A DNA stretch of 64,000 bases from contig NC_066852.1 of NCBI RefSeq assembly GCF_001640805.2, forward strand, positions 10,834,194-10,898,193, written 5' to 3'. A program made the position numbers and the translations under genes. Under the pieces are notes generated by a model. It made no database searches, was not told where the DNA came from, and saw only the letters and a program-made list of their open reading frames with translations. The stretch comes from Lates calcarifer (Eukaryota; Chordata; Actinopteri; Centropomidae). Below are positions 13,801 to 48,980 of the stretch, in pieces (within the stretch, counting starts at the first letter, position 1; each line of letters starts with the position of its first letter).

Positions 13801-14066
13801 TCACCATAGCTGCACAAATGAACATTAGCACCAACACAGTCAACATCACATCCCCAGTCAGCCTCCAGCACCCGGTCACCATCACTGGGCCCGTCAACAT
13901 TGCCTCCGTCAACATCCCCGCCACGGCGCCCATGAATATCGCCCACCCAGTCGCAATAACGACCCCAATGCCCATGAATATAGCCGGCCCGCTCAACATT
14001 GCCATGAGGCCAGTCGATAGCATGCCTTTTCTGTCCCAAGTCTTGCCTTCTTCCCCACCCTGGTAA
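1827..14066 (+). CDS. vezf1: Vascular endothelial zinc finger 1 (C2H2 transcription factor), 5 coding exons
   Basis: Nuclear DNA-binding factor; the family acts in endothelial development and chromatin insulation. Coding exons: 1827-1859, 8964-9712, 13109-13172, 13288-13450 and 13699-14066. They join in frame to 458 codons plus stop. The start fits the family: MEPSWSTFLFQ resembles the mammalian N-terminus. Six C2H2 fingers are visible at about residues 87-109, 192-214, 220-242, 250-273, 279-301 and 305-326. Finger 4 is split by intron 2 and finger 5 by intron 3. The C-terminal exon holds degenerate Pro-Val-Asn-Ile type repeats and ends in SSPPW, matching the family end. The polyglutamine and WPGK-containing segment known from mammalian VEZF1, after finger 6, is absent from this model. 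All introns are GT-AG. The paralogue (a or b) cannot be decided here. Confidence 0.95.
4900..5250. repeat. Possible old dispersed repeat in vezf1 intron 1
   Basis: This stretch reads like a repeat I associate with fish genomes: a 'gttcaccagctaagcacta' block, then a block around 'gcttgaaacggctcc'. I cannot assign a family and I see no clear terminal repeats or target duplication. The call rests on recall alone. Confidence 0.25.
6754..6811. repeat. C-rich low-complexity tract with CCCCAA repeats
   Basis: Runs of three to six C separated by AA, A or ACA. The opposite strand is a series of G4 runs spaced by TT, a pattern able to form a G-quadruplex. It lies inside vezf1 intron 1. Confidence 0.7.
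8332..8379. repeat. TG/TA compound microsatellite
   Basis: A (TG)n run passes into TATATG and (TA)n within vezf1 intron 1. Confidence 0.9.
8964..9712 (+). CDS. vezf1: vezf1 coding exon 2 (fingers 1-3 and the first half of finger 4)
   Basis: Starts after a tandem CAGCAG acceptor (alternative start 8961) with ANEALHHQHQ, matching the family sequence after the N-terminal FLFQ. It encodes a Gln/Pro-rich linker, finger 1 (FVCGYC...), a Ser/Thr/Pro-rich spacer, fingers 2 (HGCEMC...) and 3 (FECPIC...), and the first half of finger 4. It ends in phase 2 at AG before GTAAGG. Confidence 0.95.
9713..13108 (+). other. vezf1: vezf1 intron 2 (about 3.4 kb)
   Basis: AT-rich intron with no recognised exon. 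A C-rich tract at 12150-12171 could form a G-quadruplex on the opposite strand. Confidence 0.8.
13109..13172 (+). CDS. vezf1: vezf1 coding exon 3 (end of finger 4, start of finger 5)
   Basis: Preceded by a polypyrimidine tract and TAG. It encodes RPDHLSCHVKHVH, completing finger 4, then SSERPFKCQ, which opens finger 5. The chosen donor GTAACG gives CQAC (CX2C) with the next exon. A second GT, with donor GTAAGA, lies 6 nt downstream at 13179. Confidence 0.85.
13288..13450 (+). CDS. vezf1: vezf1 coding exon 4 (fingers 5 and 6)
   Basis: Starts after GCTGCAG. It encodes the rest of finger 5 (ACTSAFATKDRLRSHMIRH), finger 6 (VTCSICGKMLSAAYITSHLK) and a short tail ending CNK. The donor is GTCAGT, phase 1. 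Confidence 0.93.
13699..14066 (+). CDS. vezf1: vezf1 coding exon 5 (C-terminal Pro/Val/Asn/Ile repeat domain)
   Basis: Starts after TTTTCCAG. It encodes a Ser/Thr-rich stretch and then several degenerate copies of an eight-to-nine-residue unit of the type SPVNITGPVNI. The ending MRPVDSMPFLSQVLPSSPPW and stop TAA match the vertebrate VEZF1 C-terminus. Confidence 0.94.
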
Positions 14067-16135
14067 AAAGGAGAGAGAGAGCGTTGAACTGGCCAGAAAG
14101 AAAGGGAAAATGAAGTGAAACAAGAGACTCCTGTCCTCATAATTTGCACCTCGAGCCCAGCTCTTCCCACCACCACCATCCCACCACCCCGAACCCTGTT
14201 TCCTTCTTCAACTACATGAGCTGCGCGGCCGGTAGGAGCTCCCCAAGTCACAGCCGCATCCCAACTAATGTTAAGTGACTGACATGAGATGCAGGACACT
14301 TGAGTAGAGATCAAGTAGGATTTATCTTGAAATCAGGACAACCGTAAGACTTAGTGTAGTCAGTTAGAATGATGAAACTGTGATTTGTATCATGACAAAT
14401 GAGAGGAGAGGATTTCTCAAGCACCCTTGAGGACTCTAGGAAAAAAACACACCTGTGCTTTTGTAAAAGGGAGATGAGAAATGGACTGAAGCAATAACTA
14501 GAAATTGCTGTTTTTGATGTTTTACAAGTTCTCTCCCAAAGTCTCTGGGTGTTACTTTGTATGTTGTTTTTTTAACTATAGCCTGCTAATCACTATTTAA
14601 TGTTATAGGAAATGAGTCTAGTAAAAGGGACAGCAGCTTCCACTTGCATGGAAGAATATTTTTTCACAGTGCATAGCTTTTCTTTTTCTTCTCAGATAGT
14701 AGATATGCTCTTGAGGTACAGTGACTAACTTGTACAGTTGACATAGTAATGTATTTTCATGTCAGCATTTAAATTTTTTATTTTTTTGCTTCTGTCATTC
14801 AAGTGGATATCTCAACACTGTCCTCTTGACTATGAAATATTTGTACTTTGTTTTCTTTTTGTATGGAAACACAAAGGTTTGTTTTTATTTGCCTATTTGT
14901 AATGTTTGTTTTTTTTTTTCCATGAAGTCAGAATCGAATGAGTCTTGCACTGAAAGCATATCCTACATACAGGTGAACAGCAGTATTATCAAAGATCAAA
15001 TTGAAGTCTTAAGTGTTTTGGTTAGCCTGCCTACACTTGAGGGCCATCTAGTGGCTGAAAATGGAAAGGCCTGGCCTTGTAGTGAAGCTTTTTCAGGCTG
15101 TTACTGTCATCATAATGGTGACTTATTAGTTTTGTCTGACTCCTCTGTACACTTTTCTTTTAAAATCATTTATCTGTGATAGTCCCAAGATGATACTAAG
15201 GACCGTTCACTCAGGAAACGCACATAAAAGCCCATTACTCATGAACTTGGTTCCTTTTAAATCATTTGGCATTTGTGGTGTTAAAAGACCTAACTAGGCT
15301 TCCATCAGGGACAAGAAGTCCATGAATGATTGATTTTAAACATAGCCGTCCATTAAAATGATCATTTCTTGTACAATGAAGTACACACTGTACCTTTTTA
15401 CATTTCCTTTAAAGTCTATATCAGTTCACGGGCTGCATTGATATGTGGCTTAGATCTGGATGAGTTTGATAAAATGCAAGTTTGTGTCCATTAAAATAAT
15501 GGAACAAGATTTGACGTTGCATGACCCCAAACACTAGCTGTTGAACACCAACTATTTTTTAAATGAATGCCATGTTTATCTCAACAGTGTTGAAGCTCTT
15601 TGAGTTGATTCAGTTTATACTGAAAAATGCAATATGCATGTTTGTCATTTTCCCCAAGTTTTGTTAAACAAAATATTAGTGTAACTTTTTTTTGTTGTTG
15701 TTCTTATGCATTTACGTAGATACACTATGATAGCCTGTTTGCCAAATTTGATACAATAACAATGTGATAAACTGAACATTTCTTTTGGAATTGAACATCT
15801 CTTTATTTTTAAGGAAAAAAAAAAACAATTGGAAAATCCAGGACCCTTGTGAAAGCAGTTGAATGTATATCTTTGTACAAAACTATTTTAGTTCCAAGAA
15901 TACGGTAGTTACAATAGATGTGAAAGATAAGATAACCTTTTTTATAAATCTTTTGTATTAGAACATTAACAATGGTAATTTTGTATATATGAGAGGCTAG
16001 GCTTTCTGATTAGCAGAAAGGTCAAACATTCCTACATTTTTTTTAAATGTATGTTTGTCAAATTATTACATAAACATGCGCAATGTTATGTGCCTTTTAT
16101 TTGGGTTGTCTAAATAAAAGAAAACTATCAAATGT
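14067..16135 (+). other. vezf1: vezf1 3'UTR
   Basis: AT-rich sequence after the stop, running to the first good polyadenylation signal at 16113-16118. It contains a Pumilio-type element TGTATATA at 15982-15989 and several T-rich runs. The length is inferred from the signal; no transcript was available. Confidence 0.65.
16113..16118 (+). terminator. vezf1: Polyadenylation signal AATAAA for vezf1
   Basis: Canonical AATAAA, with GT/T-rich sequence shortly downstream. It is the best signal about 2 kb after the vezf1 stop. Confidence 0.6.
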
Positions 16136-17341
16136 GTTTATGTACTAAGTACTGTTCAGTATTAAGGCAGCACCACCATTACAAATACCTAGGAGCTTAT
16201 TACTGTAACATTGATGTTAAGGGCTTTAATTCTACAAAAACCCAACCAGAACACTGTAATATCACAAAATAACCAGCTGACTTGACAAAACGAGGAACAC
16301 CCACTAAAAGCCATCTTGAGTGCTGTACCGATTCAAATTTTAGTAGCTTGCATATTGGTCTCAATCAAACTGACAATTTTTGACTAATATTTGCATACTG
16401 TGCTAACTTTACATACTGGCAGCCATTTTTCCACAACACATTGCTTGTTTTTAGTTTGAGGCATTCAGGACTGAGAATTTATAGTTGTTTTAAATGTTGC
16501 TGTTTCATGTATTAAAGCTTTGAGTTTAGCAACTGATTTTAAAAGCTGAGATGTCAAAGTGTGTCTTTGAGTGACAGGAAATTGCACAGCTGCATTAACA
16601 AATATTTTTTTATAAACAATAAATATAATTACCGCGCTGTGAAACTTCCAGTACATACTCAATAAGTCTTTACATTTTTCACTCAATTCTGCTACTCTCC
16701 TGAACTTTGTAGTCTCTTCTAGCTCATTATTTTTGCATTTACAGTGACTCAAATGCTGTATAATTGAGCAGGCAGCTGTGTAGCCACAGTTATAACCACA
16801 GGCAGTTAACCAACATTACTGACTAAAGTTAGCTAGCTGGTGAAGAATGTCAAACATCTCGCAGACTAAAGCTCCAGGTATTTTTGGTAAAGACCTAAAC
16901 AGAGCTAAAGGAAGTGTGGGTATTGGACACATTTCTCTGGTAGCTAGAAACACATCTCCAGTGGAATGATAATGTTGCTAATGAATGCTAATGTCTGCTT
17001 GAAGACTAAATAACTGCTAAAATGTAAGCTGTAACATTTACATAAGACATTAATATGTCAGGATTGTGTCTCCTTAAGCTTATTTTGGAGTTCTTGTGCT
17101 CTCTAGTAACAAAAAATCAATTAATGTAGCATTAAAATATATTTGGTAAATGGGTGACAAAATATTAATTCTACAGTTGATAATGGTGATTTTTGGGCTG
17201 AAACAATACTATAGTGAGAGAGAACAATTTAACTGAATTCTATACATTGCAATTTTTTTCTTCTATAGTTGTTATTCAGAGTTTAAGATTTATATTAGAA
17301 AAACTGAACTGAAACACAATACAATGTTACTGATTATACTG

Positions 17342-17515
17342 GCAGTTCCCAACCTTTTTGTCCTGTGGAGAAGATGAGATGTTACATCAATAATTCCATT
17401 TCTTGTAATATTACACAAAAGTTAAATCAGGTTTGTTTTTTCTTCTTTTCTACCTCGTGACCTTTTGTCGTGTGACCCTTAGGAGGGTGGCCTAACCCTA
17501 CATTGGGAACCCCTG
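17342..17515. mobile_element. Degenerate hAT-like MITE
   Basis: The left end carries CAGTTCCCAACC and the right end TTGGGAACCCCTG. Together they make imperfect terminal inverted repeats of the CAGGGGTTCCCAA type common in short fish hAT elements. The interior is non-coding. No clean 8-bp target duplication could be defined. Confidence 0.45.
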
Positions 17516-18044
17516 AAGTAAATCTTAATGTCAAAACAGTGAAAATCTATGTACTCATTGATGCATCAATATTAACAATATAATAATATATCGGTAGAAT
17601 TAGTAGTTGTAAAAATTTTTACAAGATTTTATGTTCTGGTACTTACTTAAGTAAAGGATCTGAATACTTCACTGATTTGTGAGTGACCAATAGGACTGCA
17701 AACACAGGACTTCCTGTTGTCTTGTAAGGGGGTGTGTGGTACCAGAGAATCATTAGACAAGTCTTAATCCATTATCATTTAAATACATTTAGAAAGAAGT
17801 AAGAAAAAAGTTTAGTACTTAAAGAGACCCATTGTCATTCTCAATGAAAAAAGTATGTAGATACAGTGCATTCATAGATGTTTGTCAGCAAGGCCAGGCT
17901 GGGATAATAATTCAGGCCTAAAAGCTAATGGCATCCCAGGCCACACATTCAAACGAGACCAGCTGTTGCACTGCACTCATGCTGGCTGTTCACTTGAATA
18001 AGTTTGCTCATTCTTCTCTGATCTCACCCACCGACAATTTGTTT

Positions 18045-18240
18045 TCAGCCACAGAACTGCCTCTGACTGTTCATCAAACTATTCTTTGTCAATTCTGAAC
18101 AAGCTAGCACATGAAAATCCCCCGAGGGCAGCTGTGTCTGAGATGGCAGGGCCCACCACATCTGGCACAAACAATCATACCACATTCAAAGTCACTTAGA
18201 TCATAGATCATGCATCTTGACCACTGTTTGGTCAAACCAC
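18045..18240. repeat. Degenerate dispersed fish repeat next to the L1 remnant
   Basis: The sequence around 'cacagaactgcctctgact', 'tctggcacaaacaat' and 'attcaaagtcacttagatc' resembles a very common vertebrate interspersed repeat. I recall the pattern but cannot name the family. It directly precedes the L1-like fragment. Confidence 0.45.
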
Positions 18241-18379
18241 TGATGCTCTCGGATGTGTACTGTTCATAAATTCACATATCTTTTTCTGAACATTCTCGTG
18301 TTCATTCCCAAAGAGCAGTTTAGCTCTCTTGGCAGGATTTTTCTAACTTTATCTGCGGTGGCAGGTAGCCTCTGATATG

Positions 18380-19250
18380 TAAGGACTTCTTACAAAGACT
18401 TCTCTATTACTACTGGGCTAGTAACATTCAGAAGGTTGTCATGCTTGTCCAATTGAGATCCCTTGAGTATGCTCCTGAAGATAGAATATGACCTTCCTAT
18501 TCACTCCTTAGTCACGACCCCAACCAAGTTAGATTTGTCTTCTTGAGCATGGCATAGGAATGAGCTTCCACTTATTAAAGATTTATACCTCAATGGGGTG
18601 TTTGCACTATTCAGTTAATTGGCAGGAAAATTGAACCTGCCCCACTCTCATTTCTAACATTATTTACACATAAGGAATTTGGTACAGAAGGGCTACCATC
18701 CTTTCCCCAGCAACAGCTGTAGACACTCCTCTATCCACAGATACCTTCTTTGTCTTTAGGGCGTCATTACAAGGATCCGTGATATATTAGCTGATATGAA
18801 TCCTTAGCCTATGGCTAGCCTAAAAAGCCTTGGCACACCCCTTTCTGAAGATCTTACAAAGCTGTTTTAGAACATTCTTCTTCAAGCTTTAGGGCTAAAC
18901 TATACACTGTATCCATCTTACCAGAGCTAAACTGGTCAAGATTTACCCCAGAATTGACCCCAGTTGCATATTCGCACCAGTTAATACACATGTTTTGGAC
19001 ATACCCTGCTTCTATGTGCAGTTTTGCAAGCAATTGTCAACTCCTTGAGCGAAGTTCTATTGACCCATATCCTTTAATTGCTATATTTGGCATAAGATCC
19101 GAAGTCTATGACATGCCATCAAGGTAGTGTACAAGGTAGTGAATTTACTACGGTATTAGCCTGCTGTCTAATACTTTTAAACCAGAGTTCAAACCTCCTT
19201 CCATTGCCAGATGGATCAGGGATATTATGTTTCATCTTATGATCAATTTA
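18380..19250 (+). pseudogene. Remnant of an L1-type LINE, C-terminal part of ORF2
   Basis: Several peptides in + strand frames match the order expected of the region after the reverse transcriptase in L1-type ORF2 proteins. These are LYYYWASNIQKVV near 18.40 kb, LPLIKDLYLNGVF near 18.57 kb, AKLVKIYPRIDPS near 18.93 kb and LIHMFWTYP near 18.98 kb. The segments need frame changes and contain stops (for example the TAA after ALFS), so the copy is dead. The edges are approximate. Confidence 0.7.
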
Positions 19251-21729
19251 CCTTGAAGGATAACACGGATAATTTCATGAAAGTATGGATGCCTTTTCTG
19301 GTTTCAATCTGACCAGTGTAACTTGAGATGCCTCTTGACTTGAGCCTGGAACAGTATAGTCAACATGTAGCCAACCAAAACAACTCATTGAGAGAGTTTT
19401 GTAGAGTGTAGTGCCATGAGCTGCTTTAATCTGTCTGTTTTTGCAATATAGATTTGTCCAGTAGATGGTGGTGTGTGTGAACATTTCACTTTTCCCTGCC
19501 ATCTAAGTCCTCTCCAGTTTTATCTTCCCCTGTGATCCTCCTGTCAGGGATAATCCAACTGGTCCCCAGTGTCAGCAAATTGATTTACCTACAGTATAAT
19601 ACAGTATGTATGATAGCAGCCAGTTAACTTACTTAATGGCAATTTTAATCTTTTTCCTGCCTGGGTAATGTTTATCCTGTTTCACAGGGATGGTGATAGA
19701 AGCAACTGAGATATACTACGACACTTGAGAGAACACTGTCAGGTGGTTGACATTTTAAAGAGTGGATCACCTAAATGTCTGGGGTAGAATAATTTACAGT
19801 TAAGTCAAATGTGCAAAGATGATTGTTTCTTTTGGATTTCAACACACGGTAATGTTACATCCTACTTTTTGTTATATCACCCTAAAGGTATTGACATTCT
19901 TAAATGTAACAAAACAATTGGATGAACAGCTATCGTTCACTTGAAAACCTAGAGCAATGTCTGTGTTTTTTGCTTTAAATTATAATCCCATGTGGTCCCA
20001 TGAGGGTCAAGGAACATGTCTCTTGCTAATAAAGAACTAAAGCCCACCAGTGCTTTCTCTTGTGTGTGTCCCTCCATGCTGCCTTCATCTCTGTTTTCCA
20101 GCTGCATGTATTCAGTAAAAATAGTAAAGGTTGGAGGACTGCCCTGTACTTTAAAAGAAAAAAAAACCTCACTTGGCTACTCTGTGGGGTGGAGAGTTCA
20201 AATGAAGTTCACAGGACGCCTGCTCTGTCTTACTTCCTGTTTTCATATCAAAGTAATAATATCAAATAGGCAATGGACATGCTTCTGTTATTCTCAACAG
20301 GGTTTGAAATGAAATAAGATAAACTAAAATAAAGACATTTCAAAATGAGAGCTATGTAGTCCTCAGTGGGAATCCAATAGGCAGTGAATTCAGTTACTGA
20401 CAATGTGAGTTTAATAACTAGTTGAAACGCCATTTAAAGCTTCATTTCTGCTCTAGTCAATATCATGTTCTGCATACATCTGCAACTGTTTCACATGTGC
20501 AACATATAGAACAAATCTGAGTGCTACCTTCAAAGGTCTGTATAGTCAGTGGCATGGTATCATGAGTGACTGCATGATGTAAGGAAGTGGGACCTCGCTC
20601 AACCTGCGATGACAATTTCCTGCCCTTATAACATGTGGGAGCTGGAAATACTGTATATTGACACATATTTTCCTACAACCCACACGGTGTCTGTGGGTGT
20701 CGAGAAAAATGGCCACCAGGACCAATATGCATACAATTTATAAGTAATGTTCCTAAGTGTGGCTCCGAATGTTGAAAAAAAATCTTAGTAAAAATAAGCC
20801 CTCCTTCAACCATTGAATCAACCAGTGATGTGACTCCAGGGGTGGCATGTCAAGGCTATATCACAACATCACAACTTCATTGTTCAAGCTCACCTTGACA
20901 TGGTTTAGGACATGGAGAATTATTTGTTAACAATCTCGAATTAGTTAGAAGGGATATAGTAACCATTTTAAGTGTCCAGTAGAGGTCAAATGTAAATAAA
21001 ATGTTTAGTTGTATCAGTTTTTCAAAACAGCGTGCAGCGATCAACCCCCAAAAAAACATTTATAACAAAGAATTTCTATATAGATGAATTGTAAATATTT
21101 CATTTCTGTTTTTTTCTTATTCAGTTCTTCAAACCAAGTAGAACCCATGTATTTCACAGGACATTTTATAACTGGTGTGAGATGAGTGTCGTCAAACATT
21201 TCCAAAATAATAAAAGTGTGTTGATACTGCCTCTGCTGGCCACTTCTAACTGATCCAGGAGACCTCTGGAGTTCTCTGAAATGATCTGGGAGCTGAAACC
21301 ATGTCTTGACACTTAGCAACATCTATGCATGGCGATCAAATTTAAGAGTAAGATAAAAATGACACTGTCCTTAGAATAATGACAGCCCAGCAGCATTTCT
21401 CCTTTTCTCTTCTTGGCTAATTAACAAAAGTAAGAAGCATCTATTTAAGAGAATAATACATACATCTTTTTTTACATGGTAACATTTTTCATACTGACAT
21501 GATGTGGATTTATCTTCTCAGATCAATAATTCTCCTGTCAGCTTTTCATTATATTTAACAAATGTGTTGTCTGTATGGAAACACATATCGCTTTGTACTG
21601 CACAATATAGAATAAATGTGCACTCTGGGTATGGTACATTGCATTCACATACAGACTACACACGTTTCTAGTTGTTGCATTTATTTTTTACTGTGCAATG
21701 ACTAGACCTGCATTAAAAAAAAGTGCGTT

Positions 21730-21912
21730 GTCTGGGGGTGCCCCCGTAGCCGAATGGCATACCACATGGGTTCATGTGCCCTAAGCAGCTGGTCCCCGGA
21801 TCAACTCCTGGTTCGTCTGGACCTTTACTGCATGTCATTCCCCTGCTCTCTCTCCCTGTTTCCTGTCTCATCTCCACTGTCCTGTCCAAATAAAGATGAA
21901 AAAAAAGTGTGT
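21730..21912 (+). mobile_element. tRNA-derived SINE
   Basis: An internal Pol III promoter is visible: A box TAGCCGAATGG at 21747-21757 and B box GGATCAACTCC at 21798-21808. A pyrimidine-rich body follows ('tgcatgtcattcccctgc', 'ctctctccctgtttcctgtc'), then an AATAAAG tail with an A run. This layout is typical of fish tRNA-derived SINEs. Similar AAAAAAGTGYG strings flank both ends and may be the target duplication. Confidence 0.8.
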
Positions 21913-24275
21913 GTGCCCTCATGGGCCGTAAGGCATGACTGTGAGGCAAAGGCTATGAGTCTTAAATGAGTCTCAACCTCCCCATTCCTGGCCACCAAAG
22001 ACGACAGAATCAGATTGTCTGCTTGTCTAATTTAATCCGAAGCTATGAGCTCCACGCTAGGTGTGCTGTCTTGGCTGACCAATGGTACAACAGTTTAAAT
22101 GGCTTAAGCGACTGTGGGGCTGGGAAAGGATCACACTCTCCTCAACTCTGTGAGTCCTGTCAGCAGGCTGTCAAGTGCCTACCTGAACATTGCTCGTGTA
22201 CTGACAGGGTGTTTTGTTTGATTGTAAGTTTATTTGTTTGATTGCCTCTGTGATGAACATTATTTATTACAGATAAGAGTCCAGTAATCTTCAGGTATCA
22301 TTTTAGAGGAAAATGAACTCTTGGAGGGAACTGCAGCAAAGAGCGGGAACACAGAGAGGAGGAGAAACACACGGTGAGGAACTGAAATGTTTTTCATCAG
22401 AGATACCGGAGGTCTTTCATGAAATACGCTGCACATGAGGTTAAAAAAAATATGACCTTTGATTTGATGCTCAGAGAGAATAGTGAGAGAATAAAATTTC
22501 AACTTTTTGTGATCTGTCAGCTGAATCGCTAAGTGGTCACACGGATAATCACACTGCAAGAGTCAGTATGGTGCCTTTATTCAACAGATGACAACACCAA
22601 TCTACTGCATTCTGAGGTATACTGTATGTGCCTTGTGTCTTATTAGTTTGACTGAGTATGTTCTCTAAAAGGTGAATGTATACAACCATTATTAAATCTC
22701 CATTATTAAAAGTCTCCCATTGCTCTGATCCTACTATTGCCACTTGGTAAGTTGATTTCGAAGGCAAAGAGGAGCTGAAATTGGCATGGTGTCTGCCTGG
22801 CATGTCACCATCAAATCTGTGCTGTTAATACAGCAGAGCTGAATTTACAGTACTGGAACAAGCACAACAACAAATCGTCTGTGAGTGAAACCGGGCTTTG
22901 TTCGTGTTTCATTCCATTGTTGCAATGTTAGACAGGCTTATAGTTCTGTGTTATATCGATGTCAGATTTCAACTTATATTCTGAGGAAGTTATATTACTA
23001 GTTTCAGCTGAATGGAGGTTTACTCAGTGGTACACCAAAACACTCTCAGTGGGGTTTCTAATTCCTTTATTTGGTTTTTCACTTCTACACAACCTGATTC
23101 ATATCCATGCTACTGAGCAAGGCTGCTATTTGGACTGGTCTAAATGTCTGCCCAGTGTAAGAACCAGTATAGCTTTCCCTGCAATCAGCAGAGAGGAGAC
23201 GGATAGACAGATGGAGACGAAGAGCACCAGGCTCCATGAAAAGTGACTCACGTATCATTGTATAATCAGGGTATATTAAGGGAAGGAACATCACACCCTC
23301 ATTGCAGCAATGAGCTATGTGTACTGTTGCTTAATGGTTGTAGAAACCTGCACACTCCTCCCACTCTAATACATATGTTATGCACTTATCCTGATATGAG
23401 GACAGACGATGTACCTTGGTCTTGAAATCACTGTTATTTCTTCATTTTTGGCTGCTTTCTCTTTTGGCCTTTAGTGAGGAAGTAATTCGAGAGTAGGAGG
23501 ATTATGTGATCATTTTTAATTTTACTACCTTATTTGTAGTAACTGGAGTAAATGTGGACTTGGATTGGCCAGATGGGAACAGAGCTGTGTGCTATTCACA
23601 GACTGTGTCTTTAATAAAGCACATAAAGAAAATAACCATTTTTCAGATAAATATGAAATGGTCCCATGTTAAAATATCACAGTCCAAACTGTTATGTAGC
23701 TCAGTCAGTACTGACTTCCTGCGGCCTGTTAATCATATTGCTAAAATCCTTATATAATCCCTGTAGGCCTTATGGTGCGTCTCTTTTGCTCAACACGGAG
23801 CACTATGTACTGCAGTGGTATTGCAAGTGAGGTGAAAGGTGGTGATTATTCTCAGAGCCCAAAGCCACTCTGGTATTGCCAGCTCTACTGTACAATTGAG
23901 ATGCACCAGCACAAGGAAAAAGAGGATTCTGGGGGCCCAGGATTCCTCACAGAAACTCCCTGTAATGCAGATCCTATCATATTGCTTTGCATATCTGCTT
24001 TGTTGTCACAAAACAGGCCTTTTTTCAGGGCAGACATTTTGACTTGTTACAGCAGGAAAAGCACAGAACTAATACATTAATGATGGCTCCATTCCATTTA
24101 AGCTTCCCAGTAAATTATACCAGTGGGCCCATAATGCAACACAGACATAGTAGGAAAAGCACTGTTATCAATTATATTCAAGTGTCTCAGTGACAGTATA
24201 AAAGGGTGTCAACATGCATAATACCCTGACCCTGGACCTTGAAACAGCTACATGGAATTTATTCCACCATAATTA

Positions 24276-24375
24276 CAGTGTTGCTTGAAAGTTTGTGAAC
24301 CCTCCACATATTATTTTTGTTAAAAAAAAAAAATCTAAAATGCTCAAGGGGTTTGCATACTTTCAAGCAGCACTG
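24276..24375. mobile_element. Tc1/mariner-type MITE, 100 bp, flanked by TA
   Basis: The ends are near-perfect inverted repeats of about 30 bp: CAGTGTTGCTTGAAAGTTTG on the left and the complement of CATACTTTCAAGCAGCACTG on the right. A TA dinucleotide lies directly outside each end, the hallmark of mariner insertion. The interior is only about 40 bp and A/T-rich, so it encodes nothing. Confidence 0.85.
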
Positions 24376-24599
24376 TAATTTTACTGTTAATACTTGCTTT
24401 TCCTTGTATTGTATGTCAAATTTTATTATGAAAAAAGCCCCAACTGGATCATTCTTAACGCTTTTTACTTAGTTACACCTGTTCTCGTGTTGTTGCTTCG
24501 TCGATGGTGGAATGGTTTTTCTGTCTTTGAAAAAAATACTACAGTATACAACTAAAAATAATACTATTTTTGTGTTACTGATTTAATTGTAAGGCAGGT

Positions 24600-25114
24600 T
24601 CCTTTATGTTCATGCGTATGTGTGCGAGCTCGCGCATGGGCAGGTGGGGGTGGTCGAGGAGATGTAGCGTGGAGTGTAGTTTTTTTTTTTTTTTGTAACC
24701 ATATGACTTCATTTCCCAGACCGCACCGCGCCCCATGATGTTCCCAACAGCTGACAGACGGTGAAAAGCCTCTGCCGGAGCTGTCGGTGGAGTATCCTCT
24801 CGTCGGTAGCCAGAAACGAACTGAAAATACCAAGCCGAGCGTTATCGGACTGAACGGCTTCGCAAACCCCGGGGCTGACCATCGAGCGTCTTGTTTTGTT
24901 AAAAGGGGTGAAGCGAGAGAGAGAGAAAAAACAACTACAACATTTAGTTGTTTTCTTTTTTTTTAATCCTGACTTTTCCAGATTGGGATCTGGGGGACAT
25001 TTGGTGTCAGCTAACTTCCACAATAGGTCGCTGCGTCGCTGGACGGCTGCATATGTTTTATTTGAGCTTAACGGTTTGACTCCAGCCCTTCCAAGCCGTG
25101 CCCAATGCTGAGGA
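24600..25114 (+). promoter_or_regulatory. ksr1: CpG-rich promoter and 5'UTR region of ksr1
   Basis: GC and CpG content rises sharply from about 24.7 kb and continues past the start codon, in contrast to the AT-rich spacer. The 5'UTR includes a short upstream ATG at 25105 that overlaps the main start. No TATA box was seen. A T run at 24680-24694 lies upstream. Confidence 0.55.

Positions 25115-48980
<23,866 letters not shown>

Larger units (their letters stand above)
16136..24599. other. Gene-free spacer between vezf1 and ksr1
   Basis: No reading frame with recognisable similarity or splice structure was found on either strand. The contents that can be named are transposon remnants: a hAT-like MITE, a dispersed repeat with L1 remnant, a SINE and a mariner MITE, each listed separately. 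The rest is AT-rich unique-looking sequence. Confidence 0.6.

Noticed and set aside
13577..14314. Long open frame of 245 codons on the - strand opposite vezf1 exon 5
   Set aside because: It is the antisense shadow of the repetitive, GC-rich coding exon. The product has no recognisable domain, and the + strand frame is clearly the real gene.
21747..21808. Functional tRNA gene
   Set aside because: A and B boxes are present, but the body cannot be folded into a proper cloverleaf and is followed by a typical SINE tail.
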